DNA of 64,000 nt from Phytopseudomonas dryadis. GTDB taxonomy: Bacteria > Pseudomonadota > Gammaproteobacteria > Pseudomonadales > Pseudomonadaceae. The notes below the pieces were generated by a model that was not told the DNA's origin, did not search any database, and worked only from the letters and a program-made list of their open reading frames with translations. The DNA is taken from positions 62,001 through 126,000 of the forward strand of contig NZ_QJUM01000008.1 of assembly GCF_004327355.1 (NCBI RefSeq), written 5' to 3'. Positions 29,319-37,920 of the stretch are shown one piece after another. The stretch's first letter is position 1. Each line of letters starts with the position of its first letter. The position numbers were made by a program, and so were the translations under genes.

Positions 29319-29732
29319 CTACTTGACCACCTTGAGGCTCGGCCGGCCGCTCGGCCGCGGCGGCTCGTCATCGGGTGGCCCCTGCTCATCCACCTCGGCC
29401 GCGGCTTCGCCCTCGGCCACCGGAGGCTCCAGGTCGAACACCATGCCCTGGCCATTTTCCCGGGCATAGATCGCCAGCACCGCAGCCGACGGCACGTACA
29501 GGCTATGGGCCACGCCGCCGAAACGGCCTTCGAAGCTCACCGCGTCGTTGTCCATGTGCAGATGGCGCACCGCGCTGGGCGATACGTTGAGTACGATCTG
29601 CCCGTCGCTGGCAAACCCCGACGGCACCTGGACACCAGCATAGTCGGCATTGACCAGCAGATGCGGCGTGCAATCGTTATCGACGATCCATTCGTACAGG
29701 GCACGAATCAAATAGGGACGACTGGAGTTCAT
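29319..29732 (-). CDS. sspB: SspB, ClpXP specificity-enhancing adaptor
   Basis: 137 residues starting MNSSRPYLIRALYEWIVDND. SspB binds ssrA-tagged proteins and delivers them to ClpXP. The N-terminal tag-binding domain includes VSFEGRFGGVAHSLYVP. A flexible acidic linker leads to the C-terminal ClpX-binding tail RPSLKVVK. It follows sspA on the same strand, 60 bp downstream, as in E. coli. Confidence 0.95.
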   Translation of the reverse strand: MNSSRPYLIRALYEWIVDNDCTPHLLVNADYAGVQVPSGFASDGQIVLNVSPSAVRHLHMDNDAVSFEGRFGGVAHSLYVPSAAVLAIYARENGQGMVFDLEPPVAEGEAAAEVDEQGPPDDEPPRPSGRPSLKVVK

Positions 29733-29792
29733 CGAACCTCCTCGGCATTGGCACGCCGGCCGGCAGCGTGCAGGGAAAACGGCTTCACAGGC

Positions 29793-30410
29793 TCAGCGCA
29801 TGTCGCGCTCGAGCGCGGACAAACTGGCCTTGAAACCCTCACGAGCGAACAGCCGATCCATGTAATCGAGCAGCGGCTTGGCTGGCTTCGGCAGTTCGAT
29901 CCCCAGCACCGGCAGGCGCCAGAGAATCGGCAACAGGCAGCAGTCTACCAAGCTCAGCTCCTCACTGAGAAAAAATGGCTTGTCGGCGAACAGCGGCGAT
30001 ACGCCGGTCAGGCTCTCGCGCAGCTCCTTGCGCGCCTGCACCCGTGCCGGCTCCTTGCTGCGCGAATCGAGAATCAGGTCGACCAGCGAGCACCAGTCGC
30101 GCTGGATGCGATGCACCAGCAGCCGGGTATTGCCGCGCGCCACCGGATACACCGGCATCAGCGGCGGGTGCGGGTAACGCTCCTCCAGGTACTCCATCAC
30201 CACGGTCGACTCGTACAGCGCCAGATCGCGATCGACCAGCGTCGGCAGGCTGGCGTAGGGATTGACCTCCAGCAGCCGGGGCGGAAAGCGGCCCTGTTCG
30301 ACGCTGATGATCTCGGCACCGACACCCTTCTCGGCGAGCACGATGCGTACGCGGTGGGAATAGTGGTCGGCGGGGTCGGAATAACAGGCCAACCGGTTGG
30401 TCACGCCCAT
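29793..30410 (-). CDS. sspA: SspA, stringent starvation protein A (RNA polymerase-associated)
   Basis: 205 residues with a glutathione-transferase-like fold: [20 protein letters not shown] at the start, then [20 protein letters not shown] and [16 protein letters not shown]. SspA binds RNA polymerase, affects stationary-phase and acid-stress transcription, and in pathogens virulence genes. A GAGGAT site precedes the ATG. The unit is sspA-sspB; the petC terminator separates it from the upstream bc1 operon. Confidence 0.95.
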   Translation of the reverse strand: MGVTNRLACYSDPADHYSHRVRIVLAEKGVGAEIISVEQGRFPPRLLEVNPYASLPTLVDRDLALYESTVVMEYLEERYPHPPLMPVYPVARGNTRLLVHRIQRDWCSLVDLILDSRSKEPARVQARKELRESLTGVSPLFADKPFFLSEELSLVDCCLLPILWRLPVLGIELPKPAKPLLDYMDRLFAREGFKASLSALERDMR

Positions 30411-30494
30411 GGTGATCCTCCTCGCTTGTAATTAGGCCCGGCCAACGCCTCGCTGCATGCAGCGAAACCTCGGCACAGGCTGAATCCGGGATAT

Positions 30495-30529
30495 AAAAAA
30501 ACCTGCGCGCCCCCAGGGGAGCGCGCAGG
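30495..30529 (-). terminator. Rho-independent terminator after petC
   Basis: Minus strand: a 9-bp stem CCTGCGCGC / GCGCGCAGG with a 10-nt loop, then seven T. It lies about 23 bp past the petC stop and ends the petABC unit. Confidence 0.92.
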
Positions 30530-30551
30530 CCGGCAATGATAACGGAAGGAG

Positions 30552-31334
30552 TCAGTGCACGTCTTTCCAGTACTCGCGTTTGAGCAGGTAGGCGAAGACG
30601 AAGAAGAAGGCCAGGTACAGCAACACATAGGTGCCGATGCGCTGGCTCTGGAGTTTCACCGGATTGGCCGAGTACGCCAGGAAGGTCACCAGGTTCTGGA
30701 TCTTCTCGTCGAACTGCGCCTCGCTCAGCGTGCCGCTGTTCGGCTCGATCACCAGTTGATCGCAGGCCTCATGGGTAAGCGGCGTGCCGGTCAGCGGATC
30801 GAACTGCCGCTTGCCGTTCTCGACCACCTGAACCTGCTTGCAGCCCATGTACTGACGCCCCTGCAGGCCAACCAGCACGTTGGGCATGCCGACATTGGGG
30901 AAGACCACGTTGTTGGCGCCCAGCGGCCGCGCGGGATCGTCGTAGAAGGTGCGCAGGTAGGTGTACAACCAGTCGTTGCCGCGTACCCGGGCGACCAGGG
31001 TCAGGTCGGGGGGCGCGGCGCCGAACCAGCGCTTGGCGTCTTCGGTCGTCATGCCGATCGTCATGTGATCGCCGATCTTGGCATCGGTGAACACCAGGTT
31101 CTCCAGCATCACCTCCTCGGGAATGCCCAGGTCGCTGGCGACCCGTTCGTAGCGCTGGAACTTGGCGCTGTGGCAGCCCATGCAATAGTTGGCGAAGGTA
31201 CGCGCGCCATCCTGCAGGGCGGCCTTGTCGGCCAGGTCGATCTCGACCTTGTCCAGCTCCACGCCATGGCCACCGGCCGCCCAGGACAAGACCGGCAGTG
31301 CGGCCACTACAAACGCAGCAAATAGCTTTCTCAT
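30552..31334 (-). CDS. petC: Cytochrome c1 of the bc1 complex
   Basis: 260 residues. Signal peptide MRKLFAAFVVAALPVLSWAA, haem c motif CMGCH (in NYCMGCHSAKFQRY), and a C-terminal membrane anchor (YVLLYLAFFFVFAYLL). It passes electrons from the Rieske protein to soluble cytochrome c. The ATG shares one base with the petB stop. Confidence 0.96.
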   Translation of the reverse strand: MRKLFAAFVVAALPVLSWAAGGHGVELDKVEIDLADKAALQDGARTFANYCMGCHSAKFQRYERVASDLGIPEEVMLENLVFTDAKIGDHMTIGMTTEDAKRWFGAAPPDLTLVARVRGNDWLYTYLRTFYDDPARPLGANNVVFPNVGMPNVLVGLQGRQYMGCKQVQVVENGKRQFDPLTGTPLTHEACDQLVIEPNSGTLSEAQFDEKIQNLVTFLAYSANPVKLQSQRIGTYVLLYLAFFFVFAYLLKREYWKDVH

Positions 31335-32545
31335 CAGCCTGTCACCCTGTCAGGAACCGGTTTGGTTTTTTCCATCCTGGTGTAGAAGGGCATCAGGATG
31401 AAGTACGCGAAGTACAGGAACGTGCATACCTGCGACAGCAACGTACGACCCGGAGTCGGCGACAACACACCCAGCACGCCGAGAATGACGAAGGACACGC
31501 AGAACACCAGCAACCAGATCTTGCTCAGCCAGCCCTTGTAGCGCATGGACTTGACCGGACTGCGATCCAGCCATGGCAGGACGAACAGCACCGCGATCGC
31601 CGCGCCCATGGCGACCACGCCCATCAGCTTGTCAGGGATGGCGCGCAAGATGGCGTAGAACGGGGTGAAGTACCAGACCGGGGCGATGTGCTCCGGCGTC
31701 TTGAAGGCGTTGGCCTGTTCGAAGTTGGGCTTCTCCAGGAAATAGCCGCCCATTTCCGGGAAGAAGAACACCACGAAGCAGAACACGAAGAGGAACACCA
31801 CCACCCCGACGATATCCTTCACCGTGTAGTACGGATGGAAGGGAATGCCGTCCAGCGGGATGCCGTTCTCGTCCTTGTGCTTCTTGATGTCGACGCCATC
31901 CGGGTTGTTCGAACCGACCTCGTGCAGGGCCAGGATGTGCAGCACCACCAGCCCCAGGATCACGATCGGCAGCGCCACCACGTGCAGGGCGAAGAAGCGG
32001 TTGAGGGTGATCCCGGAAATCAGGTAGTCGCCACGGATCCACTCGGTCAGCGCATCGCCCACGACGGGAATGGCGCCGAACAGCGAGATGATCACCTGGG
32101 CGCCCCAGTAGGACATCTGCCCCCAGGGCAGCAGGTAGCCCATGAAGGCTTCGGCCATCAGCATCAGGTAGATCAGCATGCCGAAGATCCACACCAGCTC
32201 GCGGGGCTTCTGGTACGAGCCGTAGAGCAGGCCACGGAACATGTGCAGATAGACCACGATGAAGAACGCCGAGGCGCCGGTGGAGTGCATGTAGCGCAGG
32301 ATCCAGCCGTACTCGACGTCACGCATGATGTACTCCACCGAGGCGAAGGCCTCCTCGGCGGACGGCGTGAAGCTCATGGTCAGCCAGACGCCGGTGACCA
32401 GTTGGTTGACCAGCACCAGCAGCGCCAGGGAGCCGAAGAAATACAGGAAGTTGAAGTTCTTCGGCGCGTAATACTTGCTCAGGTGGTCTTCCCACATCTT
32501 GGTGGCGGGAAAGCGTGCATCCACCCATTCCATGAATTTGCTCAT
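31334..32545 (-). CDS. petB: Cytochrome b of the bc1 complex
   Basis: 403 residues with eight or more membrane helices. Hallmarks are AEAFMGYLLPWGQMSYWGA and ITLNRFFALHVVALPIV (haem b ligands). The Qo-site segment PVWYFTPFYAILR holds the family's PEWY-equivalent region, here PVWY. Start 32545 (MSKFMEWVDARFPATKMWED) is preferred; the ATG three bases upstream (MMSKF) is possible. AGGAG lies 8 nt before. The frame runs far upstream antisense-like and was trimmed. Confidence 0.96.
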   Translation of the reverse strand: MSKFMEWVDARFPATKMWEDHLSKYYAPKNFNFLYFFGSLALLVLVNQLVTGVWLTMSFTPSAEEAFASVEYIMRDVEYGWILRYMHSTGASAFFIVVYLHMFRGLLYGSYQKPRELVWIFGMLIYLMLMAEAFMGYLLPWGQMSYWGAQVIISLFGAIPVVGDALTEWIRGDYLISGITLNRFFALHVVALPIVILGLVVLHILALHEVGSNNPDGVDIKKHKDENGIPLDGIPFHPYYTVKDIVGVVVFLFVFCFVVFFFPEMGGYFLEKPNFEQANAFKTPEHIAPVWYFTPFYAILRAIPDKLMGVVAMGAAIAVLFVLPWLDRSPVKSMRYKGWLSKIWLLVFCVSFVILGVLGVLSPTPGRTLLSQVCTFLYFAYFILMPFYTRMEKTKPVPDRVTG

Positions 32546-33138
32546 CATGCTTGCTCCTGATCCACGCCGATGATGATCACGTCGTCCGACTCGTAGCTGT
32601 GCGGCGGCACCGGCAGGTTCAAGGGCGCCGGCTGAGACTTGTAGACCCGCCCGGCAAGGTCGTAGCGCGAGCCGTGGCAAGGGCAGAAATAGCCCCCGAC
32701 CCAGGCCTGACCCAGGTCGGCCGGGGCCACTTCGGGGCGGAACGACGGTGCACACCCCAGGTGCGTACAGAGCCCGACCAGCAGCAGGATTTCCGGCTTG
32801 ATCGAGCGGGTTTTCGGATCGACGTAAGCAGGCTGCACGGAGTCCTTGGACTCGACATCCGCCAACTGCCCTTCGAGCTTGGTCAGGTTGCCGAGGATTT
32901 CCTCGGTACGGCGCATGATGAACACCGGCTGCCCCCGCCACTCGGCCACCATCTGCTGCCCCGGCTCGATCTTGCTGACATTCACCTTCACGGGTGCACC
33001 GGCCGCCTTGGCCTTGGCACTCGGGAACCATGACCCCACGAACGGGATCGCAGCTCCCGCCGCTCCGGCAGCGCCCACCACCGAAGTGGCTGCCACCAGG
33101 AAGCGACGCCGGCCCGCATTCACGCCGTCATTGCTCAT
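32545..33138 (-). CDS. petA: Rieske iron-sulfur subunit of the bc1 complex
   Basis: 197 residues. Twin-arginine-type N-terminus GRRRFLVAATSVVGAAGAAG serving as the membrane anchor. The [2Fe-2S] ligands are CTHLGC and CPCHGSRYD. It is the first gene of the petABC operon, with a 1-bp overlap into petB. Confidence 0.97.
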   Translation of the reverse strand: MSNDGVNAGRRRFLVAATSVVGAAGAAGAAIPFVGSWFPSAKAKAAGAPVKVNVSKIEPGQQMVAEWRGQPVFIMRRTEEILGNLTKLEGQLADVESKDSVQPAYVDPKTRSIKPEILLLVGLCTHLGCAPSFRPEVAPADLGQAWVGGYFCPCHGSRYDLAGRVYKSQPAPLNLPVPPHSYESDDVIIIGVDQEQA

Positions 33139-33698
33139 TCAGTCGTCTCCCATCGGCTTTCCGGCCTGTTGTTCAGGCCTCTAATAAGTAAGTGTTGGTC
33201 GCGCGAAAAGTGGCCAGATGGTAATTAAAAAGACCCTTCAATTACAAGGGACTTACCATTGCCCAGGAGGCTGAAAGCCTTGCAGGGCGCGGGCTGCAAC
33301 GCTGCGGCATGTTGCCGCAAGTGATCGCGCATCCATCAAAGACTGTAGCCCCATTCCCGACGATCGGCTGCAAAGGCACGGAAAAAGTCCCCTTGGCGAG
33401 CAAGGGAATGCGCGCAGGCCGTCAGCGCACGGATGGACAAGCCCTCCTTCACAACAGCCCTCGGTACAGCCCGGCGCGAGGTTCGCACAGGCGCGCGCAC
33501 GGACTCATGACGCGCATCAAGGAAGGCGCGGAAAAGGCGATGAGCGGCGGCATGCGGGACGCAAAGGTGGGCACATGAAATCGCCGGGGCATGTTCATGT
33601 CGCCTGGCGACGACCCGGAGAGGATGGCCGCCGGAAATGGCCGGGAGCCATTTTTAACGTCGCCTGCGACGGCGGGGCTGCCAGGGATGGCAGGCCAT
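33139..33698. other. Gene-free interval upstream of petA
   Basis: About 560 bp between petA and the rpsI terminator. The first 100 bp are AT-richer (TTTTTAATTACC on the minus strand) and should hold the petA promoter. The rest is GC-rich. I see no family-like protein, RNA gene or strong repeat; an 89-codon plus-strand frame at 33309-33578 has no ribosome site and no recognisable content. Confidence 0.5.
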
Positions 33699-33733
33699 AA
33701 AAAAACGCCCAGTTCCGCGAGGAAACTGGGCGT
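33699..33733 (-). terminator. Rho-independent terminator after rpsI
   Basis: Minus strand: stem ACGCCCAGTTTCC / GGAACTGGGCGT (one bulge) with a short TCGC-type loop, followed by a run of seven T. It lies 22 bp past the rpsI stop codon. Confidence 0.92.
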
Positions 33734-33754
33734 CCTTTCGAACGCAGCAGCGAA

Positions 33755-34147
33755 TTAACGCTTGGAGTACTGCGGACGCTTACGTGCTTTACGCAGACCG
33801 ACTTTCTTACGCTCGACTTCACGCGCATCGCGGGTCACGTAGCCTGCCTTGCGCAGGGCCGGACGCAGGGATTCGTCGTAATCCATCAGCGCACGGGTGA
33901 TACCGTGACGGATCGCGCCGGCCTGGCCGCTGACACCGCCACCGATGACGGTAACGTAGATGTCGAACTTCTCGACGGTCTCGGTCAGCTCCAGCGGCTG
34001 GCGAACGACCATGCGGGCCGTTTCACGACCGAAGAAGGTATCCAGGGTGCGGTTGTTGATGGAGATCTTGCCAGTGCCCGGACGCAGGAAAACGCGTGCG
34101 GTTGCGGTCTTGCGACGGCCAGTGCCGTAATTTTGAGTCGCCGACAT
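33755..34147 (-). CDS. rpsI: 30S ribosomal protein S9
   Basis: 130 residues. Starts [20 protein letters not shown] and ends in the conserved tail [14 protein letters not shown], which reaches the P-site tRNA. It is 14 bp downstream of rplM in the usual rplM-rpsI operon. Confidence 0.98.
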   Translation of the reverse strand: MSATQNYGTGRRKTATARVFLRPGTGKISINNRTLDTFFGRETARMVVRQPLELTETVEKFDIYVTVIGGGVSGQAGAIRHGITRALMDYDESLRPALRKAGYVTRDAREVERKKVGLRKARKRPQYSKR

Positions 34148-34161
34148 AATGAACTATTCCG

Positions 34162-34590
34162 TTAAATCTTCAGTTCTTGGGGCTGCTGAGCAGTATGAGG
34201 GTGAGCAGCGCCCGCATAGACTTTCAGCTTACGGTACATGTCGCGACCCAGCGGGTTCTTCGGCAGCATGCCTTTGACCGCGGTCTCGATCACGCGCTCA
34301 GGGGCCTTGGCGATCAGCTTCTCGAAGTTGATCGACTTGATGCCGCCCGGGAAACCGGAGTGGGAGTAGTACATCTTGTCAGTGGTCTTGGCACCCGTCA
34401 CACGGACCTGCTCGGCGTTGATGACGACGATGTAGTCGCCGGTGTCAACGTGAGGGGTGTACTCAGGCTTGTGCTTGCCACGCAGACGGCTCGCGATTTC
34501 TGTGGCCAGACGACCCAGGGTCTGACCAGCAGCGTCAACGACGAACCAGTCGCGTTTTACTGTTTCCGGTTTAGCAGTAAAAGTTTTCAT
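34162..34590 (-). CDS. rplM: 50S ribosomal protein L13
   Basis: 142 residues starting [20 protein letters not shown], with [17 protein letters not shown] and the signature [18 protein letters not shown] [19 protein letters not shown]. Early 50S assembly protein. In E. coli L13 represses its own operon by binding the leader; the leader here carries a hairpin (see promoter entry). Confidence 0.98.
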   Translation of the reverse strand: MKTFTAKPETVKRDWFVVDAAGQTLGRLATEIASRLRGKHKPEYTPHVDTGDYIVVINAEQVRVTGAKTTDKMYYSHSGFPGGIKSINFEKLIAKAPERVIETAVKGMLPKNPLGRDMYRKLKVYAGAAHPHTAQQPQELKI

Positions 34591-34661
34591 TCTTTATAGC
34601 CTCAGGGGCCGTCCAGCGAAAATAGACGGCGGATCTTACTGAATAGTGCGTACTTTGACAA
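34591..34661 (-). promoter_or_regulatory. rplM-rpsI promoter and hairpin leader
   Basis: Minus strand: TTGTCA (-35, 34661-34656), 17-bp spacer, TAAGAT (-10, 34638-34633). The leader of about 35 nt contains GCCGTC / GACGGC, a 6-bp stem with an 11-nt loop, just before the ribosome site region of rplM. A hairpin at this place is compatible with L13 autogenous control, but the sequence does not prove it. Confidence 0.55.
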
Positions 34662-34836
34662 GTCAAAGGCAGCCGGCTACAGACGCTATCGGGGGCTCGG
34701 GTCAGCGCGTCCGCGTACGGCAAGATTCTTCGGCAGGCGGCGCATCACTTCCACTGCAGAAAGAGGTGCGGAATTATGCCGATTGCGAAAAAAATTTCAA
34801 CCTGCTTGTATGACTCTTTTGCCAAAGGAGCAATTC

Positions 34837-35874
34837 ATGGAATACCGCAAGCTCGGCCGAACCGATCTCGACGTCAGTGCCCTGTGCCTGGGCACCATGA
34901 CCTGGGGCGAGCAGAACGACGCCTATGAAGCCTTCGCCCAGCTCGACCGCGCCAAGGCGTACGGCATCAATTTCATCGACACCGCCGAAATGTACCCGGT
35001 GCCGCCCCGGGCGGAGACCTACAGCAAGACCGAGCAGATCATCGGCGAGTACTTCAGGCAGCGTGGCGACCGCGCCGACTGGATCCTGGCCAGCAAGGTC
35101 GCCGGCCCGGGCAACGGCATCACCCACATCCGCGACGCCCAGCTCAAGCACGACCGCAAGCACATCGTCGCGGCCCTGGACGCCAGCCTCAAGCGCCTGC
35201 AGACCGACTGGATCGACCTGTACCAGTTGCACTGGCCGGAACGCCCGACCAACTTCTTCGGCCAACTCGGCTATCAGCACCAGGAAAGCGACAGCACGCC
35301 GCTGGAGGAAACCCTCGACGTTCTGGACGAGCAGGTCAGGGCCGGCAAGATACGCCACATCGGCCTGTCCAACGAAACGCCCTGGGGCACCATGAAATTC
35401 CTGCACCTGGCCGAAAGCCGCGGCCAGGCCCGCGTCGCCTCGATCCAGAACCCCTACAACCTGCTCAACCGCAGCTTCGAAGTGGGCCTGGCGGAAGTGG
35501 CGATCCGTGAACAGTGCGGCCTGCTGGCCTATTCGCCGCTGGCCTTCGGCATGCTCTCCGGCAAATACGAAGGCGGTGCCCGCCCGCACAATGCGCGGAT
35601 CAGCCTGTTCAGCCGCTTCACCCGCTACACCAACCCGCAGGCCGAGGCCGCCTGCTCGCGCTACGTGGCGCTGGCGCGCGAACACGGCCTGGATCCGGCA
35701 CAGATGGCCCTGGCCTTCGTCACCAGCCGCCCCTTCGTCACCAGCAACATCATCGGCGCCACCTCGCCGAAACAGCTGGAGGCCAACCTGGCGAGCAGCG
35801 AGCTGCAGCTCAGTGACGCGGTGCTGGAGGGTATCGAAGCCATTCACAAGACCCAGCCGAACCCGGCGCCCTGA
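34837..35874 (+). CDS. NADP(H)-dependent aldo/keto reductase (Tas-like)
   Basis: 345 residues, (beta/alpha)8 barrel. Start MEYRKLGRTDLDVSALCLGT with AAAGGAG upstream. Features: TMTWGEQND, FIDTAEMYPVPPRAETYSKT (catalytic Asp and Tyr), DWILASKVAGPGNG (catalytic Lys), and a C-terminal NIIGATSPKQLEANL cofactor region. The insert-bearing form resembles E. coli Tas. The physiological substrate is unknown. P. aeruginosa carries a similar gene beside rplM. Confidence 0.88.
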   Translation: MEYRKLGRTDLDVSALCLGTMTWGEQNDAYEAFAQLDRAKAYGINFIDTAEMYPVPPRAETYSKTEQIIGEYFRQRGDRADWILASKVAGPGNGITHIRDAQLKHDRKHIVAALDASLKRLQTDWIDLYQLHWPERPTNFFGQLGYQHQESDSTPLEETLDVLDEQVRAGKIRHIGLSNETPWGTMKFLHLAESRGQARVASIQNPYNLLNRSFEVGLAEVAIREQCGLLAYSPLAFGMLSGKYEGGARPHNARISLFSRFTRYTNPQAEAACSRYVALAREHGLDPAQMALAFVTSRPFVTSNIIGATSPKQLEANLASSELQLSDAVLEGIEAIHKTQPNPAP

Positions 35875-35882
35875 AAGCAGCC

Positions 35883-35903
35883 ACAAGCTTCAAGCGGCAA
35901 GTG
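35883..35903. repeat. Short heptad-type repeat
   Basis: CACAAGCTTCAAGCGGCAAG directly after the aldo/keto reductase stop codon, made of three degenerate CAAGCNN units of the family seen at 5927-5980. Confidence 0.55.
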
Positions 35904-36025
35904 GCGATGTACCTTCGGCAACATCGCCTCGCTCTCGTAGCCTGAGGTTGAGCGCAGCGATACCCAGGATCGATCGTGCAGACGATGATAATCCCGACAT
36001 CGCTGAAGCCCTGGGCCTCGACGAC

Positions 36026-36739
36026 TTACAGCAGGGGCGCTTGCCTGTCCCTGGCATCGCGCCGCGATGCCAGGCGATCGGCCAGGCGGGTCGGCTCAGG
36101 CAGTCGATAACCACCGTCCCAACCCAGCACCAGTTCTACCGCACGAGCCATGCTCACCCTATGGCCCGGCGAGACGATCAGTGGCCGCACCTTGCGCTTG
36201 CTGCGCAGCACCCAGCCGATCTGTCGCCCCTGACGATCGAGCAACTCGACCCTGTCACCCCGCTCTTCCCCCAGCTCGCCGTGATGGCCGGTGAGGATCT
36301 TCTTCGCCACGCCGATGGTCGGTCGGCCGCTGACCACACCGAGGTGCGCCGCGATCCCCAGCCCCCGCGGGTGGGCGATGCCGTGGCCGTCGACCACGAT
36401 CAGGTCCGGCTCCTGCGGCAAACCCGCCAGCGCGTCGATCAGCGCCGGCAGCTCGCGAAACGACAACAGGCCCGGCACGTACGGCATGCTGGTGGGAATT
36501 CTCGCCACGCATTCGGCAATCGGCTGCAGGGTCTCGGCGTCGAGCAGTATCGCCGCGGCGCGGGTGATCTCGCCGCCCTCCTCGAAGCCGACGTCGACGC
36601 CCGCCAGCAGGCGCAGCGGCGGATAGTCATCTTCCAGGCGGACCTGTTCAGCGAGCTGTTTCTGCAGGATTCTCGCCGCGGCCGGGGTGCCATCCCAGTC
36701 GGCGAATGGCGAGGCGGCAAGTTCGGAAAAGGCGATCAT
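36026..36739 (-). CDS. nfi: Endonuclease V (deoxyinosine 3'-endonuclease)
   Basis: 237 residues. Cuts DNA at the second bond 3' of deoxyinosine, repairing deaminated adenine. Conserved blocks: [13 protein letters not shown] (metal Asp), [17 protein letters not shown] (PYxPG wedge motif), [18 protein letters not shown], and GVAKKIL. ATG 36739 ([14 protein letters not shown]) is preferred over an in-frame start five codons upstream. It diverges from the GlxA-type regulator gene, 129 bp away. Confidence 0.95.
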   Translation of the reverse strand: MIAFSELAASPFADWDGTPAAARILQKQLAEQVRLEDDYPPLRLLAGVDVGFEEGGEITRAAAILLDAETLQPIAECVARIPTSMPYVPGLLSFRELPALIDALAGLPQEPDLIVVDGHGIAHPRGLGIAAHLGVVSGRPTIGVAKKILTGHHGELGEERGDRVELLDRQGRQIGWVLRSKRKVRPLIVSPGHRVSMARAVELVLGWDGGYRLPEPTRLADRLASRRDARDRQAPLL

Positions 36740-36868
36740 GGCGAAAGCTCCCAAGACAAAGATGACAAGACCAGGCTGGACGCAGCCGGCATAAAAGAAG
36801 ACGATTCAGCCACGGCCTGACGGCTTTACCATCAGCCTGACCCCATCACTCGAATAAGAACAACAGCC

Positions 36869-37888
36869 ATGCCCAGCCTGCCATCCCCGCTCACTCGCGT
36901 GAGCATTCTCGCCACGCCCGGCGTATTCGCTTCGACCCTCATGCAAGCCAGAGATTTCTTTCATATGGCCAGTCTGCGCCATGGCAAGCGCCAGGGCCTG
37001 GGTCTGGTGCCGACCTTCGAGATACGCCTGGTCAGCCCGGACGGCTTGCCGGTGCGCAGCTTCAGCGATGTGCTCATCCCGGTGGACGGCGCCCTCGATG
37101 ACGCCGACGTGATCATCCTGCCCGCCTTCTGGGATGACTTCGATGCGCAGCGCGAGCGCCATCCCCAGGTACTCCCCTGGCTGCGGGAACGTCACGCGGC
37201 GGGCGCCAGCCTCTGCGGCGAGGCCACCGGGGTGTTCTGGATGGCCGCCACCGGCCTGCTCGACGGCAAGGAAGCCGCCACCTGCTGGCGCTTCTTCGGC
37301 GAGTTCGCCGAACGCTTTCCCCAGGTGCTGCTCAATCAGGACAAGCACCTCTCCGACGCCGACAACCTGTACTGCTGCGCCGGCCCCACCTCGGCCTGCG
37401 ACCTGTACATCTACCTGATCGAGCGTTTCTGCGGCACCAGCGTGGCCCAGGGCGTGGCCCGCGACATCCTCTACGAGGTGCGGCGCAACTACACCCCGGG
37501 GCGTATCGGTTTCGGCGGCCAGAAGCAGCACCACGACCTCAACATCCTGCAGATCCAGCACTGGCTGGAGGAGCATTTCGCCGAGCGCTTCCGCTTCGAG
37601 GACGTGGCCCGCGAACACGGCATGAGCATTCGCAATTTCATGCGCCGCTTCCACAACGCCACCGGCGACAAACCGTTGCACTACCTGCAGCGGTTACGGA
37701 TCGAAACGGCCAGGGGGCTGCTGTCGACCTCGCGCAAGAGCATCAAGACCGTGAGCTACGAGGTCGGCTACGACGACGCCAGCTTCTTCGCCCGCCTGTT
37801 CCGCCTGCACACGGGCCTGTCGCCCAACCAATACAGGCAGCGGCAAGCGGCAAGCCACAAGCTGCAAGCAAAGGCACAGCCCGACTGA
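36869..37888 (+). CDS. GlxA-type AraC-family regulator with DJ-1/PfpI domain
   Basis: 339 residues. The N-terminal class I amidotransferase-like domain (about 10-195) has GASLCGEATGVFWMAATGLL at the nucleophile elbow. The C-terminal AraC DNA-binding domain has two helix-turn-helix units (FRFEDVAREHGMSIRNFMRR, then KTVSYEVGYDDASFFARLFR). Such proteins often sense small nitrogen compounds; the ligand here is unknown. The last 16 residues (QRQAASHKLQAKAQPD) are encoded by a heptad repeat, so the C-terminus may be lineage-specific. Confidence 0.88.
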   Translation: MPSLPSPLTRVSILATPGVFASTLMQARDFFHMASLRHGKRQGLGLVPTFEIRLVSPDGLPVRSFSDVLIPVDGALDDADVIILPAFWDDFDAQRERHPQVLPWLRERHAAGASLCGEATGVFWMAATGLLDGKEAATCWRFFGEFAERFPQVLLNQDKHLSDADNLYCCAGPTSACDLYIYLIERFCGTSVAQGVARDILYEVRRNYTPGRIGFGGQKQHHDLNILQIQHWLEEHFAERFRFEDVAREHGMSIRNFMRRFHNATGDKPLHYLQRLRIETARGLLSTSRKSIKTVSYEVGYDDASFFARLFRLHTGLSPNQYRQRQAASHKLQAKAQPD

Positions 37889-37918
37889 CGCCGGACGTTC
37901 ACTTGCGGCTTGAGGCTG
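37849..37918. repeat. Heptad-type inverted repeat overlapping a gene end
   Basis: CGGCAAGCGGCAAGCCACAA and GCTGCAAGC (37849-37870) lie inside the last codons of the regulator gene. After its stop the inverse ACTTGCGGCTTGAGGCTGC follows (37900-37918), just before the zapE stop. The two halves could form a hairpin between these convergent genes. Confidence 0.6.
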
Positions 37919-37920
37919 CT

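Noticed and set aside
33309..33578. 89-codon frame in the petA-rpsI gap
   Set aside because: No ribosome site, no recognisable domain, low-complexity basic composition. Left as non-coding.
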